64,000 nucleotides of DNA, from assembly GCF_026013645.1 (NCBI RefSeq), contig NZ_CP110224.1:3596001-3660000 (forward strand), given 5' to 3'. The stretch's first letter is position 1. Each line of letters starts with the position of its first letter. The notes under the pieces were generated by a model. That model saw only the letters and a program-made list of their open reading frames with translations, had not been told where the DNA came from and did not search any database. Both the position numbers and the translations under genes were made by a program. Positions 55,739-64,000 of the stretch are shown here, piece by piece. Source of the stretch: Virgibacillus natechei (lineage in GTDB: Bacteria > Bacillota > Bacilli > Bacillales > Amphibacillaceae).

Positions 55739-56698
55739 ATGAGTTTCAAGAAGGTTTCGTTTTTTCTAGTAGTAGTAACCATGGCAGTTCTAATCGCAGC
55801 TTGTGGGGGAACAAGTGCAGAAGAAGGTTCAGATGAAAGTTCAGAAGAATTCGGTGATAACGTGGTTATAGATGGATCAGGAACGGTTTATCCTTTAATG
55901 TCCCGATTAGCTGAGGAGTACATGGTAAATGAACAACCAGACGTATCTGTTGAAGTAAGTCGTGCAGGTACAAGCGCTGGATTTGATAGATTTCTAGAAG
56001 AAGACGGCACAGACTTTAATGATGCTTCACGTCCAATTGCAGAAGATGAACAAGCGGCTGCAGAAGAACTTGGATTTGAACCAATGGAGTTAAAGGTAGC
56101 CTTAGATGGCTTAACGATGGTTATCCATCCTGATAATGACTGGGCAACTGAAATGACGGAACAAGAGGTTATTGACATTTTCCTTGCAGATAGTGATGTT
56201 ACTACCTGGGATGACGTTAATTCTGAATGGCCTGATGAAGAAATCAGCAAAATGGGGCCAAATGAAAACCACGGTACGTATGAATTCTTTTATGAAGAAA
56301 TTTTAAATGAACAAGATTTGGATCAAAATACGAATCTGCAGCAAGAATATTCAACACTGGTTAACTTAGTCGGAGAAGACGTAAATGGGATTGCATTCTT
56401 TGGCTTTGGTTACTACGTAAATAACCAAGATGACCTGCAGGCTGTAAGCATTGATTTCGGGGACGGGCCGGTGGAACCATCACTAGACACAATTGATGAA
56501 GAAGGTGACTACGCTGACTTTACTCGCCCTGTATTCACGTACTTAAATGTTGAGAATGCTAAGGAAAAACCACAGGTATTAGACTACGCTTTATATATTG
56601 TAAATAACGCAAATGACTTTGCTGGAGAAACTGGATTCGCACCAATTCCTGAAGATGAAATTCAAGAATTAGCTGAAGAATTAGAAGCGCTTCAATAA
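55739..56698 (+). CDS. pstS: Phosphate-binding lipoprotein PstS
   Basis: A 319-residue lipoprotein (lipobox LIAAC, Cys22), very acidic, that captures phosphate outside the membrane. Phosphate-binding loops: IDGSGTVYPL (about 44-53), SRAGTSAGFDRF, NDASRPI, and NENHGTYEFF. The strong acidic character fits a salt-tolerant host. GGGGAGG precedes the ATG, behind a four-repeat PHO box. First gene of pstSCAB. Confidence 0.93.
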   Translation: MSFKKVSFFLVVVTMAVLIAACGGTSAEEGSDESSEEFGDNVVIDGSGTVYPLMSRLAEEYMVNEQPDVSVEVSRAGTSAGFDRFLEEDGTDFNDASRPIAEDEQAAAEELGFEPMELKVALDGLTMVIHPDNDWATEMTEQEVIDIFLADSDVTTWDDVNSEWPDEEISKMGPNENHGTYEFFYEEILNEQDLDQNTNLQQEYSTLVNLVGEDVNGIAFFGFGYYVNNQDDLQAVSIDFGDGPVEPSLDTIDEEGDYADFTRPVFTYLNVENAKEKPQVLDYALYIVNNANDFAGETGFAPIPEDEIQELAEELEALQ

Positions 56699-56796
56699 TA
56701 GTACTAGATTCTTATAACAGAGGCAACTAAGGTGGGGGGGCTTGAACGCACTCCCGTCTTATTGTCCTTTACAAAGCCTGAAAGGAGCTCCGAAAA

Positions 56797-57744
56797 TTGG
56801 CAGCAAACAGCGAAAGTAACCGTGTAAATGTCAAGGAAATGATTAACAAAAATAAAAACGGGAAAAACATGTCCAATCTAACGGACGCTGTTGTTCCAGC
56901 GATCCTATTCATGATTGCATTGATCTCCGTACTTACAACAATCGGTATCATTTACACGTTATTATCTGAGGCAATCGAATTTTTTAGGCGGGTACCTATT
57001 TGGGATTTCTTTACGGGCACAGTGCTGCGGCCATTAAGCCAGAACCCAGAGTTCGGTATATTACCTCTAATAAACGGAACCATCATTTCTTCTCTAATAG
57101 CAATCTTTGTAGCAGGACCTATCGGCATTATGACAGCTGTTTATTTGAGTGAATATGCGACAGACAAATTAAGAAGAACATTAAAACCTATGCTCGAAAT
57201 ACTGGCAGGTATCCCTACAATTGTTTATGGATTTTTCGCATTTACATTTGTCACACCAGTAATAAGAGCTATTTTTCCAGCAGTTGAAGCAACGAACATC
57301 CTTAGCCCAGGCCTTATAATGGGAGTTATGATTATTCCAATGATTGCATCGCTTTCTGAAGATGCTATGACATCCGTACCAAACTCAATGCGTGAAGGCG
57401 CGCTTGCTTTAGGCGCTACCAAACTCGAAATTACATTCAAGGTCGTTATTCCAGCAGCTCTGTCGGGAATTATCTCTTCCTTCGTGCTAGGTATTTCCCG
57501 GGCAATCGGGGAAACAATGATTGTCACTATTGCTAGTGGAAGCTCCAAGAATTTCACGTTTGACATCACGCAATCGATGCAAACGATGACCGCGTATATC
57601 GTTGAAGTAGCTGGTGGGGACGCGCCTGCCGGGTCGACGATCTATTACAGTTTATACGCTGTCGCTCTAACATTATTTGTTTTTACGCTCATGATGAATC
57701 TACTTGCAAGGTATGTCTCTCGTAAATTCAGGGAGGAATATTAA
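56797..57744 (+). CDS. pstC: Phosphate ABC permease PstC
   Basis: A 315-residue inner-membrane permease with six helices. The ABC-permease EAA loop is MREGALALGATKLEITFKVV with IPAALSGI; PstC-typical YLSEYA and GIPTIVYGFFAFTF are present. Start is TTG behind AAAGGAG. Partner of PstA in the phosphate channel. Confidence 0.93.
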   Translation: MAANSESNRVNVKEMINKNKNGKNMSNLTDAVVPAILFMIALISVLTTIGIIYTLLSEAIEFFRRVPIWDFFTGTVLRPLSQNPEFGILPLINGTIISSLIAIFVAGPIGIMTAVYLSEYATDKLRRTLKPMLEILAGIPTIVYGFFAFTFVTPVIRAIFPAVEATNILSPGLIMGVMIIPMIASLSEDAMTSVPNSMREGALALGATKLEITFKVVIPAALSGIISSFVLGISRAIGETMIVTIASGSSKNFTFDITQSMQTMTAYIVEVAGGDAPAGSTIYYSLYAVALTLFVFTLMMNLLARYVSRKFREEY

Positions 57745-57745
57745 T

Positions 57746-58630
57746 ATGAAATATGTTGATGCATCACTAGTTAAAAAGAGACTAAACACGAGGCTACTAA
57801 AAAACAGCCTATTTAAATCACTGTTTTTCCTAGCCACATTATTCGGTCTTGTGGTCCTCGCTGTCTTAATCATTCGTGTGGTGACACAAGGCATTGGGTG
57901 GATCGATTGGAACTTTCTTACAGGAAGATTATCAACGGATGCTGATCGTGCCGGCATTATGGGGCCCCTACTTGGAACGTCCTGGTTAATGCTTGTCGTT
58001 ATTCCGGTTACGTTGTTTTTAGGAGTCGGTACAGCCATTTACCTGGAATTATATGCAAAAAAAGGAAAGTTACAGTCCATCATTGCAACAAACATCTCAA
58101 ACCTGGCGGGTGTGCCCTCCATTGTTTATGGACTATTAGGGCTAACCGTCTTCGTCCGGGCAATGGACTTTGGAAATGTCGTATTAGCCGGTGGTCTGAC
58201 CCTGTCCCTGCTCGTACTTCCTATTGTCATTGTTTCAGCGCAGGAAGCAATCCGGGCAGTTCCAGACCATTTAAGTGAAGCATCTTACGGAATGGGAGCT
58301 ACCAAATGGCAAACGGTTAAGAACATCCTATTACCTACAGCATTACCTGGTATTTTAACCGGAGCAATATTAGCACTGTCCCGCGCCATCGGGGAAACAG
58401 CTCCACTGACGGTGCTTGGAATTCCAGCGCTATTACTTCCCTTCCCGGAAGGACTATTTGACACATTTACAGCACTACCAATGCAGATTTACTATTGGAC
58501 ATTAGACTCGTCCCTTGTTGATGAATATGCATATTTGGCATCTGCAACCATTATCATATTGCTCGTATTAATGTTCCTGTTGAACGCTATTGCCGTATTT
58601 ATAAGAAATAAGTTTCAGCATCGGTATTAA
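57746..58630 (+). CDS. pstA: Phosphate ABC permease PstA
   Basis: A 294-residue permease with six helices. EAA loop: EASYGMGATKWQTVKNILLP with TALPGILTG; AGVPSIVYGLLGL and GETAPL are PstA marks. GGGAGGA overlaps the end of pstC and gives ATG 57746, one base after the pstC stop, so the two are translated together. Confidence 0.93.
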   Translation: MKYVDASLVKKRLNTRLLKNSLFKSLFFLATLFGLVVLAVLIIRVVTQGIGWIDWNFLTGRLSTDADRAGIMGPLLGTSWLMLVVIPVTLFLGVGTAIYLELYAKKGKLQSIIATNISNLAGVPSIVYGLLGLTVFVRAMDFGNVVLAGGLTLSLLVLPIVIVSAQEAIRAVPDHLSEASYGMGATKWQTVKNILLPTALPGILTGAILALSRAIGETAPLTVLGIPALLLPFPEGLFDTFTALPMQIYYWTLDSSLVDEYAYLASATIIILLVLMFLLNAIAVFIRNKFQHRY

Positions 58631-58656
58631 TTTTATAAAAGGAGTGTTGAAAAATT

Positions 58657-59481
58657 ATGAGCCCAGTATTAGAACAGAAAGTAGAGCTAAAATTAGTAGG
58701 TACGGAGGATTCCACGGATCTGAATAAAAAAAGCGTCTATGACACCAATGACCTAAACCTATGGTATGGTGATACGCACGCATTAAAAGATATTAATTTG
58801 TCTATCTATGAAAAGGAAGTAACAGCAATTATCGGGCCTTCAGGCTGCGGAAAGTCCACGTTTATCAAGACATTAAATCGCATGGTGGAACTCGTCCCGA
58901 GCGTTCGAACAAGTGGGAATATAACGTATAAGGACAAAAACATTCTCGATAAGTCCTTTAAAGTAGAGGACTTACGAACACGAGTGGGAATGGTCTTTCA
59001 AAAGCCGAACCCTTTTCCAAAATCCATTTACGACAATATTGCATACGGCCCGAAAATCCACGGCATCCGGAATAAGAAAATTTTAGATGAAATTGTCGAA
59101 CAAAGCCTTCGCCGTGCTTCCATCTGGGATGAGGTAAAAGATCGACTGCATGAAAATGCATACGGGCTTTCAGGCGGGCAACAGCAACGTCTATGTATTG
59201 CTCGTTGCTTAGCCATAGAGCCTGAAGTTATTTTAATGGATGAACCGACATCCTCCCTTGACCCGAAGTCTACACTACGAATTGAAGAGCTTGTTCAGGA
59301 TCTTAAAAAAGAATATTCCATTATCATTGTTACACACAACATGCAGCAGGCTGCCCGCATCTCAGATAAAACAGCCTTCTTCTTACATGGAGAAGTGATT
59401 GAATTTGATAAAACAGATACGATTTTTAATAATCCAGTTGACAGTCGTACAGAGGATTATATTTCTGGGAGATTTGGGTAA
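58657..59481 (+). CDS. pstB: Phosphate ABC ATPase PstB
   Basis: A 274-residue ATPase. Walker [10 protein letters not shown] (about 67-75), Q-loop [10 protein letters not shown], signature [13 protein letters not shown], Walker [14 protein letters not shown], and switch His in IVTHNMQQA. The N-terminal 25 residues are an extra tail. No phoU follows; the operon ends at a terminator, so control is probably by PhoPR only. Confidence 0.94.
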   Translation: MSPVLEQKVELKLVGTEDSTDLNKKSVYDTNDLNLWYGDTHALKDINLSIYEKEVTAIIGPSGCGKSTFIKTLNRMVELVPSVRTSGNITYKDKNILDKSFKVEDLRTRVGMVFQKPNPFPKSIYDNIAYGPKIHGIRNKKILDEIVEQSLRRASIWDEVKDRLHENAYGLSGGQQQRLCIARCLAIEPEVILMDEPTSSLDPKSTLRIEELVQDLKKEYSIIIVTHNMQQAARISDKTAFFLHGEVIEFDKTDTIFNNPVDSRTEDYISGRFG

Positions 59482-59540
59482 GAGAGGATTACATTTCTGC
59501 CGGTTACGCTACCTACCACAAACATTAAAGAATAACGAAA

Positions 59541-59585
59541 AATGACTATCAATTTGCTGCATGCTAATTTGATGGTCTTTTTTTG
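59541..59585 (+). terminator. pst operon terminator
   Basis: GACTATCAAATT-type stem: GACTATCAATTT, loop GCTGCATGCT, AATTTGATGGTC then seven T. Confidence 0.85.
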
Positions 59586-59861
59586 TTGGTTTATTCGAAA
59601 TTTTGGTTAACTATTTATTGAAACTGTAATTTAATTTTTTCCACAAACTTTAGGTAACAATAGACAATGTAAGTCTACATTTTAACCTACCATTTCGTAT
59701 GCTAATTGGCATACATAAAAATATCGATAAATTGGTAATGCTCTATTACCCTTGATTTTGCAATCTGTTCTGAATATTTATGTTAAAATAAATATAGATA
59801 TTGTGAATAGTTATCGTAATTTAAAATAAGCAGGATAGTTATTCAAGCAGGGGGATTGAAA

Positions 59862-60410
59862 ATGGAAATAATAGGAACTAACAATGACATCAATTTTGCC
59901 GTTACCAATCAGTTTGATAGCAAATATCTTAATCCTATAATTTTGAATTTACTATATAAAGCAAACAACGATTGGGATGATTATAATGAGCTATACCATT
60001 GTTGTCAATTAATTGAAAACATTAACAGAAATAATAATATGGAAGTGGATTACCATGTAATGATCAAGGATAAAAATTATATAGGGATTGCTCTGGTAAG
60101 TAGAGGATCAATCGACTTTAATTCGTTTTTTAAACAACCTATCTTAGTAAGTGAAAATACAAATGAAATACTAATATTTAATTATTTTCATATCTGCCAA
60201 GAAGGAAGAGGAAACGGAGAAAGATGGTTAAAAGAAATAATTATGCCCTATTATAACTTTAAGAAGTATAAGGCAATTTATTTGAAATCAAGTCATCCAA
60301 AATCATTTTCGCTGTATAGTCGTTTAGGTGTCGAAATAGGAAGTTATGAAAATAATAGTGATAATCATCTGATGTCAAGAAAAGGAAAGATCTTTAAGAT
60401 CCCCCTTTAA
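59862..60410 (+). CDS. GNAT-like N-acetyltransferase
   Basis: A 182-residue protein with an acetyl-CoA binding pattern: FHICQEGRGNGERWLKEIIM (the R/Q-x-x-G-x-G/A loop) and a late LKSSHPKSFSLYSRLGVEIG (the usual N/S...LYxxxGF strand). The N-terminal 60 residues are Asn-rich. AGGGGG selects ATG 59862 over the TTG at 59856. Lower GC than its neighbours suggests recent acquisition. Substrate unknown. Confidence 0.7.
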   Translation: MEIIGTNNDINFAVTNQFDSKYLNPIILNLLYKANNDWDDYNELYHCCQLIENINRNNNMEVDYHVMIKDKNYIGIALVSRGSIDFNSFFKQPILVSENTNEILIFNYFHICQEGRGNGERWLKEIIMPYYNFKKYKAIYLKSSHPKSFSLYSRLGVEIGSYENNSDNHLMSRKGKIFKIPL

Positions 60411-60506
60411 AAAGTGGTGTACAGTTGGAGGAATGAGCCTCCCAAACATTGCACAAACTATCTCTTAGTGAGAAACATCATTTGATATAACTGGGAGGTA
60501 GAAACG

Positions 60507-60644
60507 TTGCAGAAAAACAAAAAGAAGGAAAAAGCCACGATCGTTTCCAATGAGGCCGTTCACGGCAAACCCCATCTTGATATAGATCGTACGATTAATA
60601 TAGGCGCATTAGATAATCATGTTCATCGCAAAGATAAACTATAA
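60507..60644 (+). CDS. 45-residue hypothetical protein
   Basis: TTG start with an excellent GGGAGGT ribosome site 7 bases upstream. Sequence: a Lys-rich start MQKNKKKEKATIVSNEA, then GKPHLDIDRTINIGALDN and HVHRKDKL. Three His and alternating Asp make metal binding possible. A good terminator follows at 60652-60687. Not recognised; well supported as a gene. Confidence 0.65.
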   Translation: MQKNKKKEKATIVSNEAVHGKPHLDIDRTINIGALDNHVHRKDKL

Positions 60645-60651
60645 AAGAACA

Positions 60652-60687
60652 GAAGCTTGGACAATAAGACATTGCCCAAGCTTTTTG
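60652..60687. terminator. Bidirectional terminator
   Basis: AAGCTTGGACAAT-AAGAC-ATTGCCCAAGCTT then TTT; shared with the convergent telA-type gene. Confidence 0.85.
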
Positions 60688-60698
60688 TGTGCGCTCCA

Positions 60699-61862
60699 CT
60701 ACTTCAATTCAAGCAGCTTCCCTTTCAACTCATTTTCCATCGTGGCTAATTCTTTTTCTGCTTGCTGGCGTTTCTCTCTTCCTTCTGATTGAATCTGCAT
60801 GGTTTCTTCAATGGTCGTGACCAAATCTTCCTGCGTTTTCTTTAATGTTTCAATATCGACAAGGCCGCGCTCATTTTCCTTTGCCGTTTCAATGGAATTG
60901 GTTTTCAGCATTTCTGAATTTCTTTCGAGTAATTCATTCGTTGTATTGGACACCTGTTTCTGCGCTTCAACCGCATGTCGCTGGCGAATAAGTGTGAGTG
61001 CAATTGCTATTTGGTTCTTCCATAACGGGATCGCAGTCAAGATAGATGATTGAATTTTTTCGACCAATGCCTGGTTCGTATTTTGGATGAGGCGAATTTG
61101 CGGCGCACTTTGTGTGGTGATTTGCCTGCTTAATTTCAAATCATGCATACGTTTATCAAGTCGCTCGACAAATTGCATTTTATCGTTTACCTCCTGAACA
61201 TCCATCTGATCCTGACTCTGTTCCGCTTGTTGCTTCAGCTTTGGAATGGATTTATTCTCCAGTTCCTCCAGTTTCACTTCACCCGCAGCAATGTATATAT
61301 TTAACGCCTCGAAATAGTCTTTGTTTTTATCAAACACTTCTTGAAGCGTGTCGTTATCCTTTGTTAATGCACTTTTATAATGATCCAGTTTGACACTGAT
61401 TCGATCAATTTGCGCACCCGTTTTTTGATGTTTTGAGAGAACTTCATTTACCGACCCTTGCACTTTTCCAAAAATACGGGATAATAGACCTCGCTTCTCC
61501 GACCGCAATTCTTCTGGATTTACTTGCTCCAATTTTTTCATTAAATCTTCCAGTATCGCGCCAATTTCTCCGACATCATTATGTTGGAGGTGCTCTAGCA
61601 TCGAATGGGAAAAGTTCAGCAGTTTGTTCTGAGCCTCTGTTCCAAATTGAGTAATAGCCTGGTAGTTATCTGAATCAATCTGTTCTGCCAACTGAATGGC
61701 TTTTTGCCTGCTTCCTTCATCCAATAAATCAAACTGCCTTTGTGGCTTGTCCCGTTCATCTGGGACGTTCGTAGCTTGTGTGGCATTTTCAGTATTACCA
61801 AACGGATTTGACAGTAAATCTTCTATTTCTTTAGGTCGTTTCTGTTCAGTTTGATCATTCAT
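60699..61862 (-). CDS. TelA-family toxic anion resistance protein
   Basis: A 387-residue cytosolic, almost wholly helical protein of the TelA/YceH family. Typical stretches are [40 protein letters not shown] and [24 protein letters not shown]. Long coiled coils dominate. The family is linked to tellurite and envelope-stress tolerance in bacilli. It overlaps xpaC by 4 bases (ATGA), forming the usual xpaC-telA pair. Confidence 0.92.
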   Translation of the reverse strand: MNDQTEQKRPKEIEDLLSNPFGNTENATQATNVPDERDKPQRQFDLLDEGSRQKAIQLAEQIDSDNYQAITQFGTEAQNKLLNFSHSMLEHLQHNDVGEIGAILEDLMKKLEQVNPEELRSEKRGLLSRIFGKVQGSVNEVLSKHQKTGAQIDRISVKLDHYKSALTKDNDTLQEVFDKNKDYFEALNIYIAAGEVKLEELENKSIPKLKQQAEQSQDQMDVQEVNDKMQFVERLDKRMHDLKLSRQITTQSAPQIRLIQNTNQALVEKIQSSILTAIPLWKNQIAIALTLIRQRHAVEAQKQVSNTTNELLERNSEMLKTNSIETAKENERGLVDIETLKKTQEDLVTTIEETMQIQSEGREKRQQAEKELATMENELKGKLLELK

Positions 61863-62503
61863 TTTAAAGGCCTCCTGTCAGGTTTTTTCCATCTGTTTAT
61901 AGATTGCTTAGCCACATCCAGTTCAAAATCCAATGTATTCAAGTCATCATTTAGCATGATTTGCAAGTCTTTTTTTACCGTTTCATTCATGATCGCTATC
62001 GTATGACGGGTGTTCTCTAATGACTTGTCCATCTCATTGGTTTTCGATGGCTGCTCGGATAGATAAGCATACTTTTCGGTTAATGCTACAAGGGAATCCA
62101 AATGTTCATAGTAAAAGGCTTCTGCTTTATAAAAGCGCTTCGGCTCCTTTTTTGTGTTCGAGTAAATCTTTCGTACCGTGACCAGAATTTCAAAATTTTG
62201 CTTTGCATGCCCGAAACTACCAACTTTCCGTAATGACCGATTCAGGCGTGTTATCTTTTCTTTTGCTTCCTTCAAGTTTTTATCAATATATTTATACTCG
62301 CTACGACTGAGACCATTTTCTCGCCGATAGCGAAAATTCGTAAGCTGTTTCATGGAAATATAGACAGCAACACCACTGATCATGGCATATAGAGTAGCCA
62401 TCCAGATTGTCTGATCCAAGGCCAACAGACTAATCAGCCCTATCAATACAACTACAGAAGTAGCGGACATCGTTCGTAATACAAATTGAAGAAATGCTTT
62501 CAT
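61859..62503 (-). CDS. xpaC: XpaC-family protein
   Basis: A 214-residue protein with two N-terminal helices (residues 12-50) and a cytosolic helical domain: [20 protein letters not shown] and [20 protein letters not shown]. It matches XpaC, named for 5-bromo-4-chloroindolyl phosphate hydrolysis but without a proven enzymatic role. First gene of the xpaC-telA operon; GGGAG precedes the ATG. Confidence 0.9.
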   Translation of the reverse strand: MKAFLQFVLRTMSATSVVVLIGLISLLALDQTIWMATLYAMISGVAVYISMKQLTNFRYRRENGLSRSEYKYIDKNLKEAKEKITRLNRSLRKVGSFGHAKQNFEILVTVRKIYSNTKKEPKRFYKAEAFYYEHLDSLVALTEKYAYLSEQPSKTNEMDKSLENTRHTIAIMNETVKKDLQIMLNDDLNTLDFELDVAKQSINRWKKPDRRPLK

Positions 62504-62564
62504 ATCTCCCAGCTCCTATATTAGATCGTAATTAGATCGAAAAAATTCACACCTTATAGTCCGT

Positions 62565-62702
62565 GTTCAAAAAGGAGGATAAAAAGGACCGCGTCGGCTA
62601 AAGTCACAGGCGTCCTGCCTGTAACGCCGACACTAGCACGTCCTGTGCGTCGAAAGTTCGAGGCGGCGTAGCTTTGAGTACCGGGCTTTTTGAACATCCT
62701 CT
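62565..62702. repeat. MITE-like element with GTTCAAAAAG ends
   Basis: 138 bases bounded by GTTCAAAAAGGAGGAT and its imperfect inverse CTTTTTGAACATCCTC. The GC-rich interior holds nested hairpins (ACAGGCG-TCC-TGCCTGT; GTCGGC...GCCGAC). No ORF. Looks like a small non-autonomous mobile element or structured repeat. Confidence 0.6.
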
Positions 62703-62844
62703 TATATACGATAAAAGTCGACAAAAGGTTTCACCTTTATTGTAAGGGAGAAACAGACCTGATGCAAAGCAGAAAGAAAAAAACGATCGATAAAGTAGAG
62801 CTTCATTCAGTGGGGGTTTGTTGTCCGTTAAACTGCGATAAATA

Positions 62845-63122
62845 AACAAAAGCGCAAGCGCCGGTTTAGCAACGTACAAACTGGAGCACTTCGCAATGAG
62901 ATAAAGGAAACACGACGAACGAAGGGAGTCGATGTTGACTTTCACCACAAGGGTATAAGTGCGACTTTACTTCTGCCTACGCCTGCCGGCTTGGCAATCA
63001 GTAAGTCTTCTTTATCGTAGTGGAGGAGTGTGAAGTTTGATAGTTGCTGGGCGCTGGAGCTGGACGTGGCTATTCCAGTATATAAGTTATCCACTGCATT
63101 TAAATTTTATAGTTTCCTATGC
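62845..63122. repeat. Dispersed structured repeat GCGCAAGCGCC family, copy C
   Basis: Starts AACAAAAGCGCAAGCGCCGG and ends TTTATAGTTTCCTATGC; 278 bases. The left 90 bases match copy A, the middle (TTGACTTTCACCACAAGGGT) matches copy B, and the right 120 match both. Modular interior, constant ends. Confidence 0.8.
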
Positions 63123-63163
63123 ATAAACAAAGGCAAACAGCAGCACTGTTTGCCTTTGTTTAT
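63123..63163 (-). terminator. Terminator of the SDR gene
   Basis: On the minus strand AACAAAGGCAAACAG-TGCTG-CTGTTTGCCTTTGTTT. Confidence 0.85.
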
Positions 63164-63808
63164 TTATACGTTTTTCAAAGCTTCTGCAATCTCCGTCTCG
63201 CCTGAAATGAGGTCAAATGCGCGCTTTTGCGTGTTTTCCTCGGTTAAGGCTGATATAGCTGTTCGTGCAACGTCCTCACGTGGAATGTCACCTCTGCTCA
63301 AGCTATCTGCTACTGCAATTTTTCCAGTGCCCGGTTCGTTTAAAAGGCCACCCGGTCGGAGGATCGTATAGTTTAAATTGCTTGCTTCTAGCATTCTATC
63401 TGCATAATGCTTGGCTGCCGAATAATGGGCAATCTTTTCCGGCCAATTTTCTCTGTTATTGGACTGGATCGCGCTAATCATGATAAAACGTTTCGCTCCA
63501 ACTTGCTCTGCGGCTTCCACAGATTTAACTGCACCATCAAGATCGATTAAAATGGTTTTATCCGCTCCCGTACTACCCCCGGATCCAGCTGTAAATATAA
63601 CCGCATCACAACCTTTGGCTGCTTCTGTAATTCCGTCCACACTGCCTTCCAGGTTCGTCACAACGGCTTCTATACCAGACTCTTTTAAGGTCTCTGCCTG
63701 TTCAATTTTGCGTACCATTGCTTTAACTGTATGATCATTACTGCTTTGCAGTTGATCGACGATATGTTTCCCAATTTGTCCGTTTGCACCAATTACAAGA
63801 ACTTTCAC
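63164..63808 (-). CDS. NAD(P)-binding SDR-like protein (YhfK-like)
   Basis: A 214-residue atypical short-chain dehydrogenase with the Rossmann loop VIGANGQIGKHIVDQL (residues 5-20), MISAIQSNNRENWPE, HYSAAKHYADRML with the YxxxK pair, and LRPGGLLNEPGTG. It resembles B. subtilis YhfK and NmrA-like reductases; substrate unknown. AAGGAGATATG-type ribosome site. Confidence 0.88.
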   Translation of the reverse strand: MKVLVIGANGQIGKHIVDQLQSSNDHTVKAMVRKIEQAETLKESGIEAVVTNLEGSVDGITEAAKGCDAVIFTAGSGGSTGADKTILIDLDGAVKSVEAAEQVGAKRFIMISAIQSNNRENWPEKIAHYSAAKHYADRMLEASNLNYTILRPGGLLNEPGTGKIAVADSLSRGDIPREDVARTAISALTEENTQKRAFDLISGETEIAEALKNV

Positions 63809-64000
63809 GTGGCATATCTCCTTTTATATTGGTCTATATTTTCAATTATTTCACAATAGTAACCCCCTATCAAGCAAAGGGTTTCGAATAAGGCTGTTTT
63901 CTAAAAGACTGAAACTGGGACTGCACTTACTCGTCCCAACGAAAAGAGCCTTCAATTAAGGAGTATCTCCTTCATCTAAAATCACATCCGGATGAAATTG

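Noticed and set aside
62604..62948. Reverse 114-codon ORF
   Set aside because: It covers two non-coding repeats (MITE-like element and structured repeat copy C).

Overview
The window is low-GC DNA from a Gram-positive bacterium. Typical AGGAGG ribosome sites, TTG/GTG starts, intrinsic terminators and family matches (YutJ, NamA, YhfK, XpaC, Des-DesKR, RlmN, PstSCAB, CYP152) point to Bacillaceae. A BCCT osmolyte transporter, a NaChBac-type sodium channel and many dispersed intergenic hairpin repeats suggest a halophilic or alkaliphilic genus near Oceanobacillus, Virgibacillus or Lentibacillus. The genus is an inference, not something proven by the sequence.

Layout. 0-9 kb: small membrane and lipoprotein genes, a decayed MFS gene, and an island bounded by two same-orientation 1554-bp IS1182-type elements, both with a broken transposase. 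The island holds a secreted protein, a VanZ-like protein and a reverse-strand operon of four tiny genes headed by a helix-turn-helix protein. 9-15 kb: a PadR/DUF1129 pair, then a class I ribonucleotide reductase operon (nrdE, flavodoxin, nrdF) behind a NrdR-box palindrome and a cobalamin riboswitch with terminator. 15-19 kb: glutamate dehydrogenase with an overlapping leader ORF, and a BCCT transporter. 19-26 kb: a decay zone with truncated ABC permease, frameshifted secreted protein, IS91-type and racemase remnants, and an ORF-less group II intron; a MurE-like ligase lies intact among them. 26-29 kb: a ParM/ParR-type segregation pair with a helically phased repeat array upstream. 29-40 kb: clade II catalase, RlmN, a luciferase-like oxidoreductase, an IS3 element inserted exactly in a terminator loop, a voltage-gated sodium channel, a CYP152 peroxygenase, WrbA and an amidase. 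40-48 kb: YutJ, a secreted protein built of six 28-residue repeats, a MarR-NamA divergent pair, a PlsY-like gene with small membrane genes, and a nucleotidyltransferase. 47-55 kb: chromate transporter, the Des-DesK-DesR membrane fluidity system, an MFS pump, AroD and a Nudix enzyme. 55-60 kb: pstSCAB behind a four-repeat PHO box. 60-64 kb: GNAT, a 45-residue protein, TelA-XpaC and a YhfK-like SDR.

The coherent themes are stress and envelope adaptation (osmolyte import, sodium channel, desaturase regulation, catalase, quinone and ene reductases) and phosphate and deoxynucleotide supply under specific regulators. Several unexplained dispersed structured repeats sit between genes; one family is closed by a 13-bp long-range stem. 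The least understood pieces are the four-gene mini-operon between the IS copies, the chromosomal ParMR pair with its repeat array, the secreted 28-residue-repeat protein, and the repeat families. There are no rRNA or tRNA genes and no CRISPR array that I can see.
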